Source: Acinetobacter nectaris CIP 110549
Lineage (GTDB): Bacteria > Pseudomonadota > Gammaproteobacteria > Pseudomonadales > Moraxellaceae
Reading direction: 5' to 3'
Assembly: GCF_000488215.1 (NCBI RefSeq)
Contig: NZ_KI530734.1
Location: 62,001 to 126,000, forward strand
Length of the DNA stretch: 64,000 nucleotides
Positions within the stretch are counted from its first letter, which is position 1, and the number at the start of each line of letters is the position of its first letter. The position numbers and the translations under genes were made by a program. The notes under the pieces were generated by a model that was not told where the DNA came from, did no database searches, and saw only the letters and a list, made by a program, of their open reading frames with translations. This document shows positions 21,712 to 31,554 of this stretch, one piece after another.

Positions 21712-22764
21712 TTATACAATCAATTTTTTACCTTCATGAATACAATAAAAAGGATTCATCAGCTTAGAAGCATGTTCTATCGCATGCTCAAGCACCTCCT
21801 CAGGTTGATTACGGTCTTCATCTGTCAGTTGAAAAGTACGATAATGGATTGCTATAGATCGCTGTGCTTGTAAATCCATATGTGCTTTCAAAGCATCGTA
21901 AGGATTCATATGCATATATTTCATCAATGCTCTTGGCTCATAAGCACCTATAGGCAATAAAGCAACACGTGGTGCGCCATACCTCGTATGAATTTCTTTA
22001 AAATGCGTCGAATAGCCTGTATCTCCAGCAAAGTATAAATACTGACCATCTTTCCTAAGACAAAAGCTCCCCCACAATGCCTGATTTTGGTCACGTAAAC
22101 CACGGCCAGAACCATGTTGAGCAGGTGTATAAATAATTTCAAAATCATCTAAATATGCAGATTGCCACCAATCTAGCTCAATCACATGAAAATGCTTAGG
22201 TAAATAATAGCTATTTCCTAACCCTGTATAAATTGGCATTTGAAATTGCTCATGCAGCCACTCCAATGTCGCAATATCCATATGATCGTAATGATTATGA
22301 CTTAACAGCACACCATGAATAGGAGGCAAATTTTCAAGAGCTATTCCTGCTGGGCACACACGTTTAGGCCCCGTACCACTCTTTGGCCCTGCATATTCTG
22401 ACCATACAGGATCTGTTAAAAAGTTATATGGGCCTATTTTAATCAGTGCTGTTGCATGGCCGACAAACCAGACTTTCCATTGTTTAGGATCAGTACTTGA
22501 TTTAATCGGTTGCATATTTATAGATTGAGCAAGTATCTCATTAAACTCACGCTCAATATCTATATTCCACGATTTAGCATCACGCCCTATAAGCCATTTA
22601 AAGAGTTTATATTTACCCGATTTTTTCTCCGATTCATGTTCATTATGAAAACGACCATCATGATAATGTGGCGAATGGTCAAATTGTTGATCTAGTTTAG
22701 TTAGCGTATGAGACCAACAGTTTTTTGTAGAAAGCTGATAGTGCAATGGCTTAGATTTAGTCAT
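21712..22764 (-). CDS. Metallo-beta-lactamase-fold hydrolase (NAPE-PLD/RomA-like)
   Basis: The 350-residue protein belongs to the MBL-fold group that includes N-acyl-phosphatidylethanolamine phospholipase D and bacterial RomA/UlaG-like proteins. The metal motif is LLSHNHYDHMD (HxHxDH form HNHYDH), and downstream are FAGDTGYS and a C-terminal IAIHYRTF histidine. The substrate is not known. The longest frame begins at 22800, but I prefer the ATG at 22764 (MTKSKPLHYQ) because it is preceded by AAGAAGG and the first has no binding site. A LysR regulator is divergent and may control it. Confidence 0.85.
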   Translation of the reverse strand: MTKSKPLHYQLSTKNCWSHTLTKLDQQFDHSPHYHDGRFHNEHESEKKSGKYKLFKWLIGRDAKSWNIDIEREFNEILAQSINMQPIKSSTDPKQWKVWFVGHATALIKIGPYNFLTDPVWSEYAGPKSGTGPKRVCPAGIALENLPPIHGVLLSHNHYDHMDIATLEWLHEQFQMPIYTGLGNSYYLPKHFHVIELDWWQSAYLDDFEIIYTPAQHGSGRGLRDQNQALWGSFCLRKDGQYLYFAGDTGYSTHFKEIHTRYGAPRVALLPIGAYEPRALMKYMHMNPYDALKAHMDLQAQRSIAIHYRTFQLTDEDRNQPEEVLEHAIEHASKLMNPFYCIHEGKKLIV

Positions 22765-23127
22765 ACCTTCTTCTTTTATATTCTTATACGATATTCTCAT
22801 TCATGCGAATGTTATGCATAAATAATGCAACATTTTAAGTGAAATGCATCATATCACTCTAATATTTCGTTTTATATCCTCTCCTTCAATTTGGTACATT
22901 TTTGCTACATGTTTATTATAAATAATTATAATTCAAAGGCATGTCTCAAAAAAAACATATAGATATAAAAACATCTTTCACTTATAGAAAAAATCTACTA
23001 AAAAATTATTTAAACAAAAAAAATATCTATTATTTTTCAAATAATTTAAGACTTTTTTACTTTAAATTTACAAGCTTTAGACTATACTAAGTATTTAATT
23101 AAATAACAAAATGCCTAGGTCAATCTC
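22765..23127. other. AT-rich intergenic region, MBL hydrolase / LysR regulator
   Basis: About 360 bp with long A/T runs, especially 22940-23060. ATAC-TAA-GTAT at 23084-23094 is a short dyad close to the LysR gene start. No other signal is clear. Confidence 0.4.
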
Positions 23128-24024
23128 ATGGAATTGCGCCATCTAAGATACTTTATAACAGTTGCAGAAGAATTAAATTTTAGTAAAGCAGCACTAAGAT
23201 TATATACAGCACAACCTTCATTAAGTCAGCAAATTAAAGATTTAGAAGAAGAAATTGGTGTTCGGTTATTTAACCGTACTAAACGTAAAGTCGAACTTAC
23301 AGAAGAAGGCGTTGTTTTTTTAGAACATGCTCGCTTAACTATTGCTCAAGCAGAAAAAGCCATCCATATGGCAAGACAAGTTCATCTATCTAAACAACAT
23401 ATTCTTAGAATCGGTTTCATTACAGCAGCAGAAATCCGTATTCTACCTAAAGTACTCCCACACTTTCGTATGCAGTACCCCAACTTTAAAATTGAGTTAA
23501 AAATCTTAGATGACTTAGAGCAACATAAAGCACTTAAAAAAGGCGATTTAGATATTATTTTTAGCCGTAAGAAAGTAAATGAACCAAAAATTGCAGATCA
23601 AGTTATTTTTAAAGATGAACTCGCCCTGATCTTACCTCAAAAGCATCCTTTAGCAGCTTTAGATCGTATACCACTCAAAGCACTAGAAGAATTAGAATTT
23701 ATTGTTCCAACAACTGCAACATTTAATATTATGAATCAAGCAGTAAATAATTTCGTAAAACAAAACCATATTAAACTTAATGTAACTCAACACTCAGCAA
23801 CCATTGTCGATAGCCTCGCGCTCATTAATGCAGGTAAAGGATGCTCTATTTTACCCAAATATGTCGACCCTTTCAGCAGCTTACCTAATCTAGCTGTTCG
23901 GTCACTTGAAAAAGAGCTACCTACATTAGATATTATTATGAGTTATAAAAAAGAAAATGACTCAATTGCACTCAAAAGCCTATTAGATATGATGCAAACT
24001 TTCTTTGACCTTTCACATAACTAA
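23128..24024 (+). CDS. LysR-family transcriptional regulator
   Basis: The 298-residue LysR-type protein has an N-terminal winged helix (ELRHLRYFITVAEELNFSKAA, then TAQPSLSQQIKDLEEEIG) in the form typical of the CatM/BenM-like branch, and an effector domain at about 90-295. It is divergent from the MBL-fold hydrolase and 363 bp away from it. No aromatic catabolic genes are nearby, so the effector is unknown. It is convergent with the HAD-rluC pair. Confidence 0.9.
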   Translation: MELRHLRYFITVAEELNFSKAALRLYTAQPSLSQQIKDLEEEIGVRLFNRTKRKVELTEEGVVFLEHARLTIAQAEKAIHMARQVHLSKQHILRIGFITAAEIRILPKVLPHFRMQYPNFKIELKILDDLEQHKALKKGDLDIIFSRKKVNEPKIADQVIFKDELALILPQKHPLAALDRIPLKALEELEFIVPTTATFNIMNQAVNNFVKQNHIKLNVTQHSATIVDSLALINAGKGCSILPKYVDPFSSLPNLAVRSLEKELPTLDIIMSYKKENDSIALKSLLDMMQTFFDLSHN

Positions 24025-24034
24025 GAAAGAGTAG

Positions 24035-24070
24035 AAAAAAGATCTTTGGTGCTATATGCACCAAAGATCT
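24035..24070 (-). terminator. Terminator for the rluC-HAD unit
   Basis: A perfect 13-bp stem (24040-24052 with 24058-24070) has a 5-nt loop. On the minus strand it is followed by six T, so it best fits the end of the HAD gene. On the plus strand the T-run is missing. Confidence 0.75.
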
Positions 24071-24085
24071 AATTAATAAATGCAA

Positions 24086-24733
24086 TTAAATATAATTTAA
24101 TAATGCTTGATGTAAATCTGCAATATTTTCAACAACCACTAGAGGGTCATGCTTGCAAAGAATATCTTGAGGGTGCACACCATAAGTTACCCCAATTCTA
24201 GGCATGCCAATATTCTGTGCCATCTGAAGGTCATAACTGGTATCACCAACCATAATCGCTTCACTTGCAGATACCCCTGTATAGGCTAAAATTTCTTGTA
24301 GCATGAGTGGGTCAGGCTTAGACTTTGTTTCACTTGCAGCACGTGTAATTTCGAAGATATCCGTACTTTGAGTTTTCTCTAAAACACGATCAAGCCCTCG
24401 TCTACTCTTTCCTGTTGCAACAGCAAGTCGTACTCCCTTTTGTCTTAAATCAGACAGCATATTTGCAACACCATCAAACCATAGATCATTTTTAGAGTAT
24501 TCCACATAATGCGTTGCATAACTCTCAAGGAGTTTTTCATGCAAATGTGGCACTGTAGGAAAAAGACGTTGCATGACCTCAGGTAACCCCAAACCAATAA
24601 CATCTTTCCCATCTGCATAGCTGAGTGGCTGATCATATTGCTTTGCAGCAAACTGCAAACTATTTACAATCTGATCAATTGAATTAAATAATGTACCGTC
24701 CCAATCAAAAACAACAAGTTTTGTTTTATCCAT
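24086..24733 (-). CDS. HAD-IA phosphatase (phosphoglycolate phosphatase-like)
   Basis: The 215-residue HAD-IA hydrolase shows motif I VFDWDGTLFNS (residues 8-18), motif II at VATGKS (about 105-110), motif III lysine near TKSKPDP and motif IV MVGDTSYD. This is the Gph/YfnB-like pattern; the natural substrate is unproven. It starts one base after the rluC stop codon, so it is translationally coupled to rluC, and a terminator follows. Confidence 0.88.
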   Translation of the reverse strand: MDKTKLVVFDWDGTLFNSIDQIVNSLQFAAKQYDQPLSYADGKDVIGLGLPEVMQRLFPTVPHLHEKLLESYATHYVEYSKNDLWFDGVANMLSDLRQKGVRLAVATGKSRRGLDRVLEKTQSTDIFEITRAASETKSKPDPLMLQEILAYTGVSASEAIMVGDTSYDLQMAQNIGMPRIGVTYGVHPQDILCKHDPLVVVENIADLHQALLNYI

Positions 24734-24734
24734 T

Positions 24735-25664
24735 TTATTCTTTACTTAAATGAGTCAAAACATCCTGCATATCTTCAGGCAAAGGTGCCTCAATTGCTGG
24801 ATAATTTGGAATTTCTAAACGCATTGCATGCAAGCATAATCTTCTTGGTGCAACCCCATGATAGGTTATATTATGCCCATATTTTTCATCACCTAACAAG
24901 GGATGACCAATACTTAAACCATGTACACGAATTTGATGCGTACGGCCCGACAATGGCGAGGCATGCACAAGTGTGGCTGTCTTGAATCTTTGTGCCACTT
25001 TCCAAATAGTTTCGCTTGGCTTACCATCTTTACTTACACGAACTCTTCGCTCTCCATTTGCAAGTTCATAACGTAGTAATGGCGCATTAATATGCTGCTC
25101 ATTTAAACTCACTTGACCTTTTACAATCGCAGCATACGTCTTTTGTATTTTGTGCTGACGCAATAAATCTTGTAAAGCTTTTAAAACACTTCTTTTTTTA
25201 CTAATCATCACTAGTCCAGAAGTATCTCTATCGATGCGATGCACAAGCTCTAAATACTTCTTTCCTGTCACTGTTCGTAAAGCTTCAATGAGTCCATAAG
25301 CAATACCACTGCCACCATGTACTGCAATACCTGATGGTTTATTAATTACAATAAGACCTTCATCTTCATAAACAATGCGATTGAGCAGCCCTTGAGCCAC
25401 ATCATCACTTACAGGCACATCTGTATCTTGCTTTTGTTCATAACGGATTGGAGCAACCCGAATTTGATCGCCAATACTTAGCCGTGTATCTGCCTTAATA
25501 CGTTTTTTATTTACACGTATTTGCCCTTCACGAATTAAGCGATAAATTCTACTTTTAGGTACACCTTTTAAACGTGAAAATAAAAAATTATCGATACGCT
25601 GATCTAGCTGATTTTCATCAACCTCAAACCAAGTGACACTTTGCCATTGCTGATTGGAATTCAT
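24735..25664 (-). CDS. rluC: 23S rRNA pseudouridine synthase RluC
   Basis: The 309-residue synthase has an N-terminal S4 RNA-binding domain (about 21-85) and a RluA-type catalytic domain with active Asp145 in HRIDRDTSGLV. By family it modifies U955, U2504 and U2580 of 23S rRNA. The divergent rne is the same arrangement as in E. coli, which supports RluC rather than RluD. It leads the two-gene unit with the HAD phosphatase. Confidence 0.93.
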   Translation of the reverse strand: MNSNQQWQSVTWFEVDENQLDQRIDNFLFSRLKGVPKSRIYRLIREGQIRVNKKRIKADTRLSIGDQIRVAPIRYEQKQDTDVPVSDDVAQGLLNRIVYEDEGLIVINKPSGIAVHGGSGIAYGLIEALRTVTGKKYLELVHRIDRDTSGLVMISKKRSVLKALQDLLRQHKIQKTYAAIVKGQVSLNEQHINAPLLRYELANGERRVRVSKDGKPSETIWKVAQRFKTATLVHASPLSGRTHQIRVHGLSIGHPLLGDEKYGHNITYHGVAPRRLCLHAMRLEIPNYPAIEAPLPEDMQDVLTHLSKE

Positions 25665-26380
25665 ACAACTACTTTAAAACCTTATTTAACATTTTTGAAT
25701 AAAATATGACCACTTAGAGAGATTATTTCACAATAAACATCTGCTAAACCCATAGGCAGATGCCGCAAGGTTTGATATAGTCAGCGCTCGGATACCCCCG
25801 TAAATGAGAATGTGCACAAAAAATATTCACCTAGCTTAATGGATGAATCATGCAGCTTTAATATACTCATCATAAACTCGGAGTGGTCCCAAAAGAATAT
25901 GCCGATGCCAAAGGCTTTATTATATCGGCAAAATAGTAGACTATCGCGTGAAATAATGCTTTTGCATACAAAATAGTCTACCCCAAAAAGATTTGTTGCC
26001 AATTTCGATTGGTTTATTAATGTAAACTGAAACACATCAGATAAGTCACTCCCTGAATATTACTCAGGCTTAAGCATTTGATGTATTGAAATACTGTAGT
26101 TATAGCCTTAATGCGATGAACATTCCGTATTAAACGCCTATCAAGGACGAAAATGCTTTCTACAGTCAGGTGGTTTTCACAATACAACAAATGTGGCGGT
26201 AAAATTTAGGTGAATTTAGTCAAAAGGATGCTTAAGCAATTTAAAATATAAAAGAGAACCAAGCCCCTTTAAATGGTCTAATCGCTCTGCCTTACAACCA
26301 GACATATTTGTTCTCTTCATTTAAATTGCCCCATAAATAGGCTGACTTATCGTTATGTTTCAATGATTAGGTATTACCCC
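25665..26380 (+). promoter_or_regulatory. Long structured leader region upstream of rne
   Basis: About 716 bp without a convincing gene. It contains several dyads: CATCTGC/GCAGATG (25738-25744 and 25756-25762); TGCCGAT/ATCGGCA (25900-25906 and 25924-25930) enclosing a second GCC-AAA-GGC stem; and AAGAGAAC/GTTCTCTT (26252-26259 and 26310-26317). In enterobacteria RNase E limits its own synthesis by cutting a long structured rne 5' leader, so a similar role is inferred here from position and structure only. The rluC promoter must lie at the left end. A weak minus-strand frame (25781-26035) was dismissed. Confidence 0.55.
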
Positions 26381-29300
26381 ATGAAACGTATGTTGATCAA
26401 TGCAACACATGCTGAAGAAGTCCGTGTTGCACTTATCACCGGTCAGCGTCTATATGACTTTGATCTTGAAAACCGTACCAGAGAGCAAAAAAAATCAAAT
26501 ATTTATAAAGGTCATGTGACACGTGTAGAGCCTTCTTTAGAGGCTGTATTCGTTGAATACGGTGCACAGCGTCAAGGCTTTTTATCAATGCGTGAAATTG
26601 CACGTAGCTATTTAAACGCAGATGCACGCGACAGTTCAAATATTCGTGAGCTTATTACAGAAGGTACAGAGCTACTCGTTCAAGTTGAAAAAGAAGAACG
26701 TGGCAATAAAGGTGCTGCACTTTCTACTTACATCTCTTTAGCTGGTCGCTACCTTGTTCTTATGCCAAACAACCCAAAAGGTGGCGGTATTAGCCGTCAA
26801 ATTTCGGGCGCAGTTCGTGAAGAACTCAAAGAAATGCTGGCATCTTTAAATATGCCACGTGGTATGAGTGTTATTGTTCGTACAGCAGGTATTGGTCGTA
26901 GCCAAGAAGAATTACAACTTGACTTACAACACCTACTCGACCTTTGGGCACAAATTCAAAATACTGCAAGTTCTGGCCCTTCTCCAATGCTTGTACACCA
27001 AGAAGCAGGTGTCGTTACGCGCGCTATTCGTGACTATTTACGTGATGATGTTTCTGAAATTCTTATCGACAATGAACAAGCATTTAACGAAGCATATAAC
27101 TTTGTAAAAGTTGTGATGCCACGTCAACTAGATAAGCTAAAAACCTATACCCTCAATGAACCATTATTTGCACATTTTGGCATTGAAAGTCAGATTCAAA
27201 CAGCATATGAACGTGAAGTAAAACTGCCATCTGGTGGTTCTATCGTTATCGATCAAACAGAAGCACTTGTTTCTATCGACATTAACTCTGCCAAGTCAAC
27301 ACGTGGACAAGATGTTGAAGATACTGCTCTTAATACCAACTTAGAAGCAGCTGAAGAAATTGCTCGCCAACTCCGCCTCAGAGATATTGGTGGTTTAGTG
27401 GTTATTGACTTCATTGATATGGGCAAAGACCGTAATCAGCGTATGGTTGAAGCTAAACTTCGTGAAGCCACTCAAAGTGACCGTGCACGCATCCAGTTTG
27501 GTCAGCTTTCTCGCTTTGGTTTAATGGAAATGAGTCGCCAGCGCCTACGTCCATCACTTGAAGAATCAACAGGTTACGTTTGCCCTCGCTGCCATGGTAC
27601 AGGTATGGTACGTGATGTACGCTCTCTTTCTTTATCTATTATGCGTAAAGTTGAAGAAATTGCATTACAAGAGCGTCAAGGTGAAGTACAAATAGAAGTG
27701 CCTGTAGAAATTGCAGCATTCTTACTCAATGAAAAACGTCATAGCTTGGTTTACCTCGAGCAAACTTCGAATGTACGAATTACAGTACTTCCGCACCCTC
27801 ACTTAGAAACACCTCATTACGAAATTCAGTACAATCCTGAAGGTTTTGCGCCAACAAGCTACGAACGTACTGAAGCGACTCGTTCTACTGAAAAAGAATT
27901 GGGTTATGAATCATCTCAGTGGCACTTAGATGAAGCGGAACACACGCATCATCATCAAGCGATAAAAGAAACGCAAAAGAATGGGCAAAAACCTAGCGTA
28001 AATGCATCTAGTCCAAACAATGCGCATTCAAGTAAACAACCCCAAGTACAACAGCCTACACAGCAAAACCATAGTCCATGTGCTTGGTTAGAAAACTTAT
28101 TTGTACAAAAGCAAGCTCATACGACTGATCAATCACGTACAGCAAATAATGCTGCTGCTGCAATTGAACAAATGGTGAATAATGGTGCTGTAAGTCGTGG
28201 GCAATTTGGTCAGCTTCAAACACAGCAGACACAAGTAGCTACGCCGGAAGCTATACCAAGCAACAATGCTTACATGGCACGTAACCAAGCGCCTGCAAAA
28301 AATGAAAAGTCGCCTGTTGAAAAAGAAGAAAAGCCACAGCAAAGAAATAAAAAACCAAGAAATAATAAGCCAAAAGATCAACGTGACTATAACAACAATG
28401 ATCAAGCCGCTAACCATCAAGTGCATGAAGAGGTTGTACAACTTTCTCGTCAAGAAATGCGTGAGCTTAAACGTCAACAAAAACGTCAGCAACAGCAAGA
28501 TGCTCCTCAACAAGTCGAGCAAAATGCAAATACTGAACATCAAGCCCAAGCAGTTCCTCGCCGTGACCGTAATCAACAACGTCCAAGCCGACCAAACCGC
28601 CAGCGCGATACGAGTGTTTTAGAGCAGCAAGCAGAAAAACCTACTCAAGCACCTAAAGCAAACTCAAATCAAGCAGTCAAAGTAGAACTGATTGATACAC
28701 CTCGTCATGAGGAAATGCCAACAGCGCTTGTTGTTAACGTAGATAAAGAAACTAAGGATATTGTTGCTTTAAACACGGCATCTGAAGCTTCGACACAGCA
28801 AGAAGTAATCCAAAAAGTAGCGCCTAGTACTGCTTCTGAGCCAAAAACTGCACCAAGCAAAAAACCGCAACAAAATACAGTGACTGAGACACAGTCTCAA
28901 AAAACTGTAGAAAAGGAAAAAGTTGCTGAAGTTTCAAAACCTGCTCAAAAGCCGCAGCGTGCAAGTAATGATCCACGCTCACGCCGTCGTCAAAAGCAAG
29001 GTCAAAAGCCCCAAGTAACAACTCAGGCAGTGAAGCTGAAGCCAACTCAAATCCCTGAGCTTGCACAATATAGTATGGGAAGTTTAATTCGCCATATTTA
29101 TGGTGAAGACTGTACAGTACTCATTGAGCAATTTGGCTTAGTGCAAACTTTCAACCGTGCACTACTTAAATTTACTGAGCAATACTCTACTCAGGTCAAT
29201 ACATCATTAGATGTTCAAGAAGTAACGGATGAAGAAAAAGCACCTGTAACACGTGACGTTGAAGTTCCAACAAAAGTGATCCAAGAGGAAGCTCCTGCTG

Positions 29301-29830
29301 CTGTTATTCCATTAACACCTCCAAAATCACAGCAAGTACGTGTTGCAAATGATCCTCGTGAACGTCGTCGCTTAGCTAAACTTGCTGCTGAACAAGCTTT
29401 AGAGCAAGCAAAAGCGAAGCACATAGAGGAAGAGCAAAAAGCACAGGTTATACAAGAAACTACACCATCTATAGACGAGCCTTTAGCTGTAGAAGCTGTA
29501 GAAGCTGTAGAAGCTGTAGAAGCCAATACTACTGAAGTAACGCCTCCTGAACAGGATAAAATAGTACCAGTTGAAGCTGCTAAAGAGGAAAAACCAGCAC
29601 CGGCTTCCAAAAAGAAAGGAAGTACAAAAGCTGTTACTACTGAAGAGCCTGTAAAAGCTACTGAAGAAGAATCTGTTAACAATACAGATTCTGAATCAGA
29701 AGTAGAGCCTGCGGCTAAAAAAACTACGAAAGCTAAAGCAACAAGCAAAGATAAAGCTGCTCGTCCCCGTCGTCCTCGTGGTCGACCACCTAAAAAAGCA
29801 GTAACACCTGTTGAACCAACTGAAGAATAA
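26381..29830 (+). CDS. rne: Ribonuclease E
   Basis: The 1149-residue endoribonuclease is the scaffold of the degradosome and the main mRNA-decay and tRNA/rRNA-processing nuclease. The S1 domain is at about 38-120, the 5'-sensor region follows, and the DNase-I-like active site has Asp300 (SIDINSAKS) and Asp343 (VIDFIDMG). The Zn-link cysteines are Cys401 and Cys404 in CPRCHGTG. From about 510 on, the chain is disordered and rich in Gln, Lys, Arg, Pro and Glu, with RRxR-type RNA-binding patches and a basic end ([12 protein letters not shown]). I start at 26381 (MKRMLINAT) to match the family; the longer frame from 26363 adds six unlikely residues. Confidence 0.96.
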   Translation: MKRMLINATHAEEVRVALITGQRLYDFDLENRTREQKKSNIYKGHVTRVEPSLEAVFVEYGAQRQGFLSMREIARSYLNADARDSSNIRELITEGTELLVQVEKEERGNKGAALSTYISLAGRYLVLMPNNPKGGGISRQISGAVREELKEMLASLNMPRGMSVIVRTAGIGRSQEELQLDLQHLLDLWAQIQNTASSGPSPMLVHQEAGVVTRAIRDYLRDDVSEILIDNEQAFNEAYNFVKVVMPRQLDKLKTYTLNEPLFAHFGIESQIQTAYEREVKLPSGGSIVIDQTEALVSIDINSAKSTRGQDVEDTALNTNLEAAEEIARQLRLRDIGGLVVIDFIDMGKDRNQRMVEAKLREATQSDRARIQFGQLSRFGLMEMSRQRLRPSLEESTGYVCPRCHGTGMVRDVRSLSLSIMRKVEEIALQERQGEVQIEVPVEIAAFLLNEKRHSLVYLEQTSNVRITVLPHPHLETPHYEIQYNPEGFAPTSYERTEATRSTEKELGYESSQWHLDEAEHTHHHQAIKETQKNGQKPSVNASSPNNAHSSKQPQVQQPTQQNHSPCAWLENLFVQKQAHTTDQSRTANNAAAAIEQMVNNGAVSRGQFGQLQTQQTQVATPEAIPSNNAYMARNQAPAKNEKSPVEKEEKPQQRNKKPRNNKPKDQRDYNNNDQAANHQVHEEVVQLSRQEMRELKRQQKRQQQQDAPQQVEQNANTEHQAQAVPRRDRNQQRPSRPNRQRDTSVLEQQAEKPTQAPKANSNQAVKVELIDTPRHEEMPTALVVNVDKETKDIVALNTASEASTQQEVIQKVAPSTASEPKTAPSKKPQQNTVTETQSQKTVEKEKVAEVSKPAQKPQRASNDPRSRRRQKQGQKPQVTTQAVKLKPTQIPELAQYSMGSLIRHIYGEDCTVLIEQFGLVQTFNRALLKFTEQYSTQVNTSLDVQEVTDEEKAPVTRDVEVPTKVIQEEAPAAVIPLTPPKSQQVRVANDPRERRRLAKLAAEQALEQAKAKHIEEEQKAQVIQETTPSIDEPLAVEAVEAVEAVEANTTEVTPPEQDKIVPVEAAKEEKPAPASKKKGSTKAVTTEEPVKATEEESVNNTDSESEVEPAAKKTTKAKATSKDKAARPRRPRGRPPKKAVTPVEPTEE
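29486..29521 (+). repeat. Four tandem 9-bp units in the rne tail
   Basis: GCTGTAGAA is repeated four times exactly, encoding (AVE)4. Being in frame, copy-number changes would alter length by three residues without a frameshift. Confidence 0.9.
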
Positions 29831-29841
29831 TACTTCAAAAG

Positions 29842-29874
29842 AAAAAATAGCTACTTTCGAGTAGCTATTTTTTT
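29842..29874 (+). terminator. Terminator of rne with UUCG tetraloop
   Basis: Stem AAATAGCTACT/AGTAGCTATTT closes a TTCG loop (29856-29859) and is followed by a T-run. Confidence 0.9.
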
Positions 29875-30032
29875 GTCATATAAATATAAAGAAAATCATC
29901 TATGATCTTTTATAAAACAGAATAGAATTAATTTTAAATATATAAAATCATCAATAATTGCTGTTTTTTTGCCTAAAAAATTGGTTTTTGCCTTTTTTAT
30001 AAACAACCAATCGCTTTTTTCTTAAAAAATAC

Positions 30033-30060
30033 TTGTCATCATTCTATAAGTTGCTACAAT
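30033..30060 (+). promoter_or_regulatory. Promoter of the tRNA-Lys pair
   Basis: TTGTCA (30033-30038), a 16-bp spacer and TACAAT (30055-30060) lie 20 bp before the first tRNA. Confidence 0.7.
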
Positions 30061-30080
30061 ACGCTCCATCAAGACGAGAT

Positions 30081-30156
30081 GGGTCGTTAGCTCAGTTGGT
30101 AGAGCAGTGGACTTTTAATCCATTGGTCCCGCGTTCGAGTCGCGGACGACCCACCA
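30081..30156 (+). tRNA. tRNA-Lys (anticodon TTT), copy 1
   Basis: 76 nt with encoded CCA. The acceptor stem GGGTCGT pairs with ACGACCC, the anticodon loop is CTTTTAA, and the T-loop is TTCGAGT. It resembles E. coli tRNA-Lys closely. Confidence 0.97.
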
Positions 30157-30176
30157 CTTATCTTGAAACCTGTTAT

Positions 30177-30252
30177 GGGTCGTTAGCTCAGTTGGTAGAG
30201 CAGTGGACTTTTAATCCATTGGTCCCGCGTTCGAGTCGCGGACGACCCACCA
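30177..30252 (+). tRNA. tRNA-Lys (anticodon TTT), copy 2
   Basis: Identical over all 76 nt to copy 1, separated by a 20-nt spacer. They share one promoter and one terminator, so the precursor must be cut between them, probably by RNase E and RNase P. Confidence 0.97.
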
Positions 30253-30261
30253 AGATTCAAA

Positions 30262-30293
30262 AAAACCTCTTAGTTTTGCTAAGAGGTTTTTTT
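30262..30293 (+). terminator. Terminator of the tRNA-Lys unit
   Basis: Stem AAAACCTCTTAG (30262-30273)/CTAAGAGGTTTT (30279-30290) is followed by T's. It overlaps the last codons of the convergent lipoprotein gene. Confidence 0.9.
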
Positions 30294-30918
30294 ATGCTTG
30301 TTTCTTTAACTGATAATTTTCCATTGGAAAAGGAAATCCTTGCCTGTATTCTTGCAAGTTCACAAGCTTCGTTCTATTGATATCCATTACTAGACGATCA
30401 TTCGAAAGTACCTTATAAAAGAATCTCATACCCGTCGCATAAGAAGTTACAATATACTTTTGATTATGAATGGAAACCTCAGTCCAATGATCATACTCCA
30501 CATCATCATCTAGAGCTTTTCTTGTATCTACCTGTATCATTCCTAAACCTTTAATCAGGCGATATACAGAACCATCAGATGCAAGGTTTAATATGAAGTC
30601 AACTGAACCATTATGCCTGCTCCCACAACGTGCAACAGGGTCATGACAAGGAATTGTCACAACATAACGACCAACAAGTGCTTTTTCACTATGTGTTAAT
30701 GAACGCGAATAACCCTTTTTAGTAAAGCTTTGAGGTACAACACTCTGCCCCGCAACATTCCATAAATTTTTATCTTCTATACTACTTTGTGTAGTGTGAC
30801 TGCTTGAATCCTTCGGTAAGTCTTCATTTTTATTACATCCTGTTAGCGTCACGATACAACTTAATAAAAGAATTGTATTTAATGATCTTTTAGCATTTAA
30901 AAATGTAGGTTTTGACAT
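30292..30918 (-). CDS. Putative lipoprotein of unknown function
   Basis: The 208-residue protein has a long basic N-terminus (MSKPTFLNAKRS), a hydrophobic segment and the lipobox LTGC at about residues 25-28. The mature part begins with a Ser/Asp/Lys-rich linker, then a beta-rich domain with a CHDPVARCG cysteine pair and repeated aromatic strands (YIVTSYATGMRFFYKVL). I do not recognise the family; the FILNLASDGSVYRL stretch resembles the strands of small copper-resistance or lipocalin-like outer-membrane lipoproteins, but that is weak. Transcribed alone and convergent with the tRNA unit. Confidence 0.8.
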   Translation of the reverse strand: MSKPTFLNAKRSLNTILLLSCIVTLTGCNKNEDLPKDSSSHTTQSSIEDKNLWNVAGQSVVPQSFTKKGYSRSLTHSEKALVGRYVVTIPCHDPVARCGSRHNGSVDFILNLASDGSVYRLIKGLGMIQVDTRKALDDDVEYDHWTEVSIHNQKYIVTSYATGMRFFYKVLSNDRLVMDINRTKLVNLQEYRQGFPFPMENYQLKKQA

Positions 30919-31118
30919 AGTATGGCTTCATTGATGTTACAAGCTGCAAAACCACTTTTAATAAGTCTTATATATTCAATATATTGGCTATAAAAATGTA
31001 GTTTCATCAAAATATTTATTTTTCATTTTAATAAACATTTATACAAACACTTAAATTATTTACATAAATTAACGCTTTACAATTATGTATATATTTAATT
31101 ATCTAAATTTGCCCCTAT

Positions 31119-31139
31119 TATAATTACATGGCATGCCAT
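31119..31139 (+). promoter_or_regulatory. -10 element and palindrome before the PspC gene
   Basis: TATAAT at 31119-31124 is followed at 31128-31139 by the perfect 12-bp palindrome ATGGCATGCCAT, which would overlap the transcription start. No good -35 is seen. The palindrome could be a repressor site. Confidence 0.4.
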
Positions 31140-31166
31140 AACAGTTCATTTTAGAGGAACTTATTT

Positions 31167-31427
31167 ATGAAATCTTCAGGTTTATATCGCTCACGTAAGC
31201 GTCATATGATTGCAGGGGTAATGGGAGGTATAGCAGAGCGTTTTGGCTGGAATGCAAATCTCCTTCGCGTTATTTTTGTCTTAGTTTCTGTCATAAGTGC
31301 AGCATTTCCCGGAATTCTTGTTTATTTAGTTTTATGGCTTCTTATACCTAAAGAGAATATAGCAATCGATCAATACAGAACAACCAATGGCACGATGCGT
31401 ACTGTACATGAAGAAAGTGCACATTAA
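31167..31427 (+). CDS. PspC-domain membrane protein
   Basis: The 86-residue protein matches the PspC domain: basic LYRSRKRHMIAGVMGGIAERFGWN at the N-terminus, then a hydrophobic membrane segment (about 32-60) and a short polar tail. In enterobacteria PspC is part of the envelope-stress phage-shock response, but stand-alone PspC-domain proteins occur widely without a psp operon, and none is seen here. GAGG lies about 9 nt before the ATG. Confidence 0.9.
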   Translation: MKSSGLYRSRKRHMIAGVMGGIAERFGWNANLLRVIFVLVSVISAAFPGILVYLVLWLLIPKENIAIDQYRTTNGTMRTVHEESAH

Positions 31428-31435
31428 ATATTTGA

Positions 31436-31465
31436 CCTCTACTCTACTTTTGAGTAGAGGCTTTA
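31436..31465 (+). terminator. Hairpin after the PspC gene
   Basis: A 9-bp stem CCTCTACTC/GAGTAGAGG (31436-31444, 31452-31460) is followed by CTTTACCTTTT, a poor U-tract. Confidence 0.5.
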
Positions 31466-31554
31466 CCTTTTCACATCTATATTAAACTTTGCCACCACTC
31501 ATCAAAATCCTTATACTTATAGGTAATATTTTCTTATAATTAATTGGATGCCAC

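Noticed and set aside
23084..23094. CatM/BenM operator ATAC-N7-GTAT
   Set aside because: The spacing is 3 nt, not 7, and no catabolic genes are adjacent; listed only as a short dyad.
25781..26035. Minus-strand reading frame of 84 codons in the rne leader
   Set aside because: No family resemblance, no good binding site, odd composition, and it lies in the structured leader; chance frame.
28133..28579. Long minus-strand frame opposite rne tail
   Set aside because: It mirrors the Gln/Lys-rich codons of rne as Leu/Phe/Ile; a shadow.
29215..29838. 207-codon minus-strand frame opposite the end of rne
   Set aside because: It is Ser/Ala/Thr-rich because it is complementary to the repeated Glu/Lys/Ala codons.
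30033..30380. Frame of 115 codons across the tRNA region
   Set aside because: It reads through both tRNA-Lys genes, which gives a duplicated peptide; not a protein gene.
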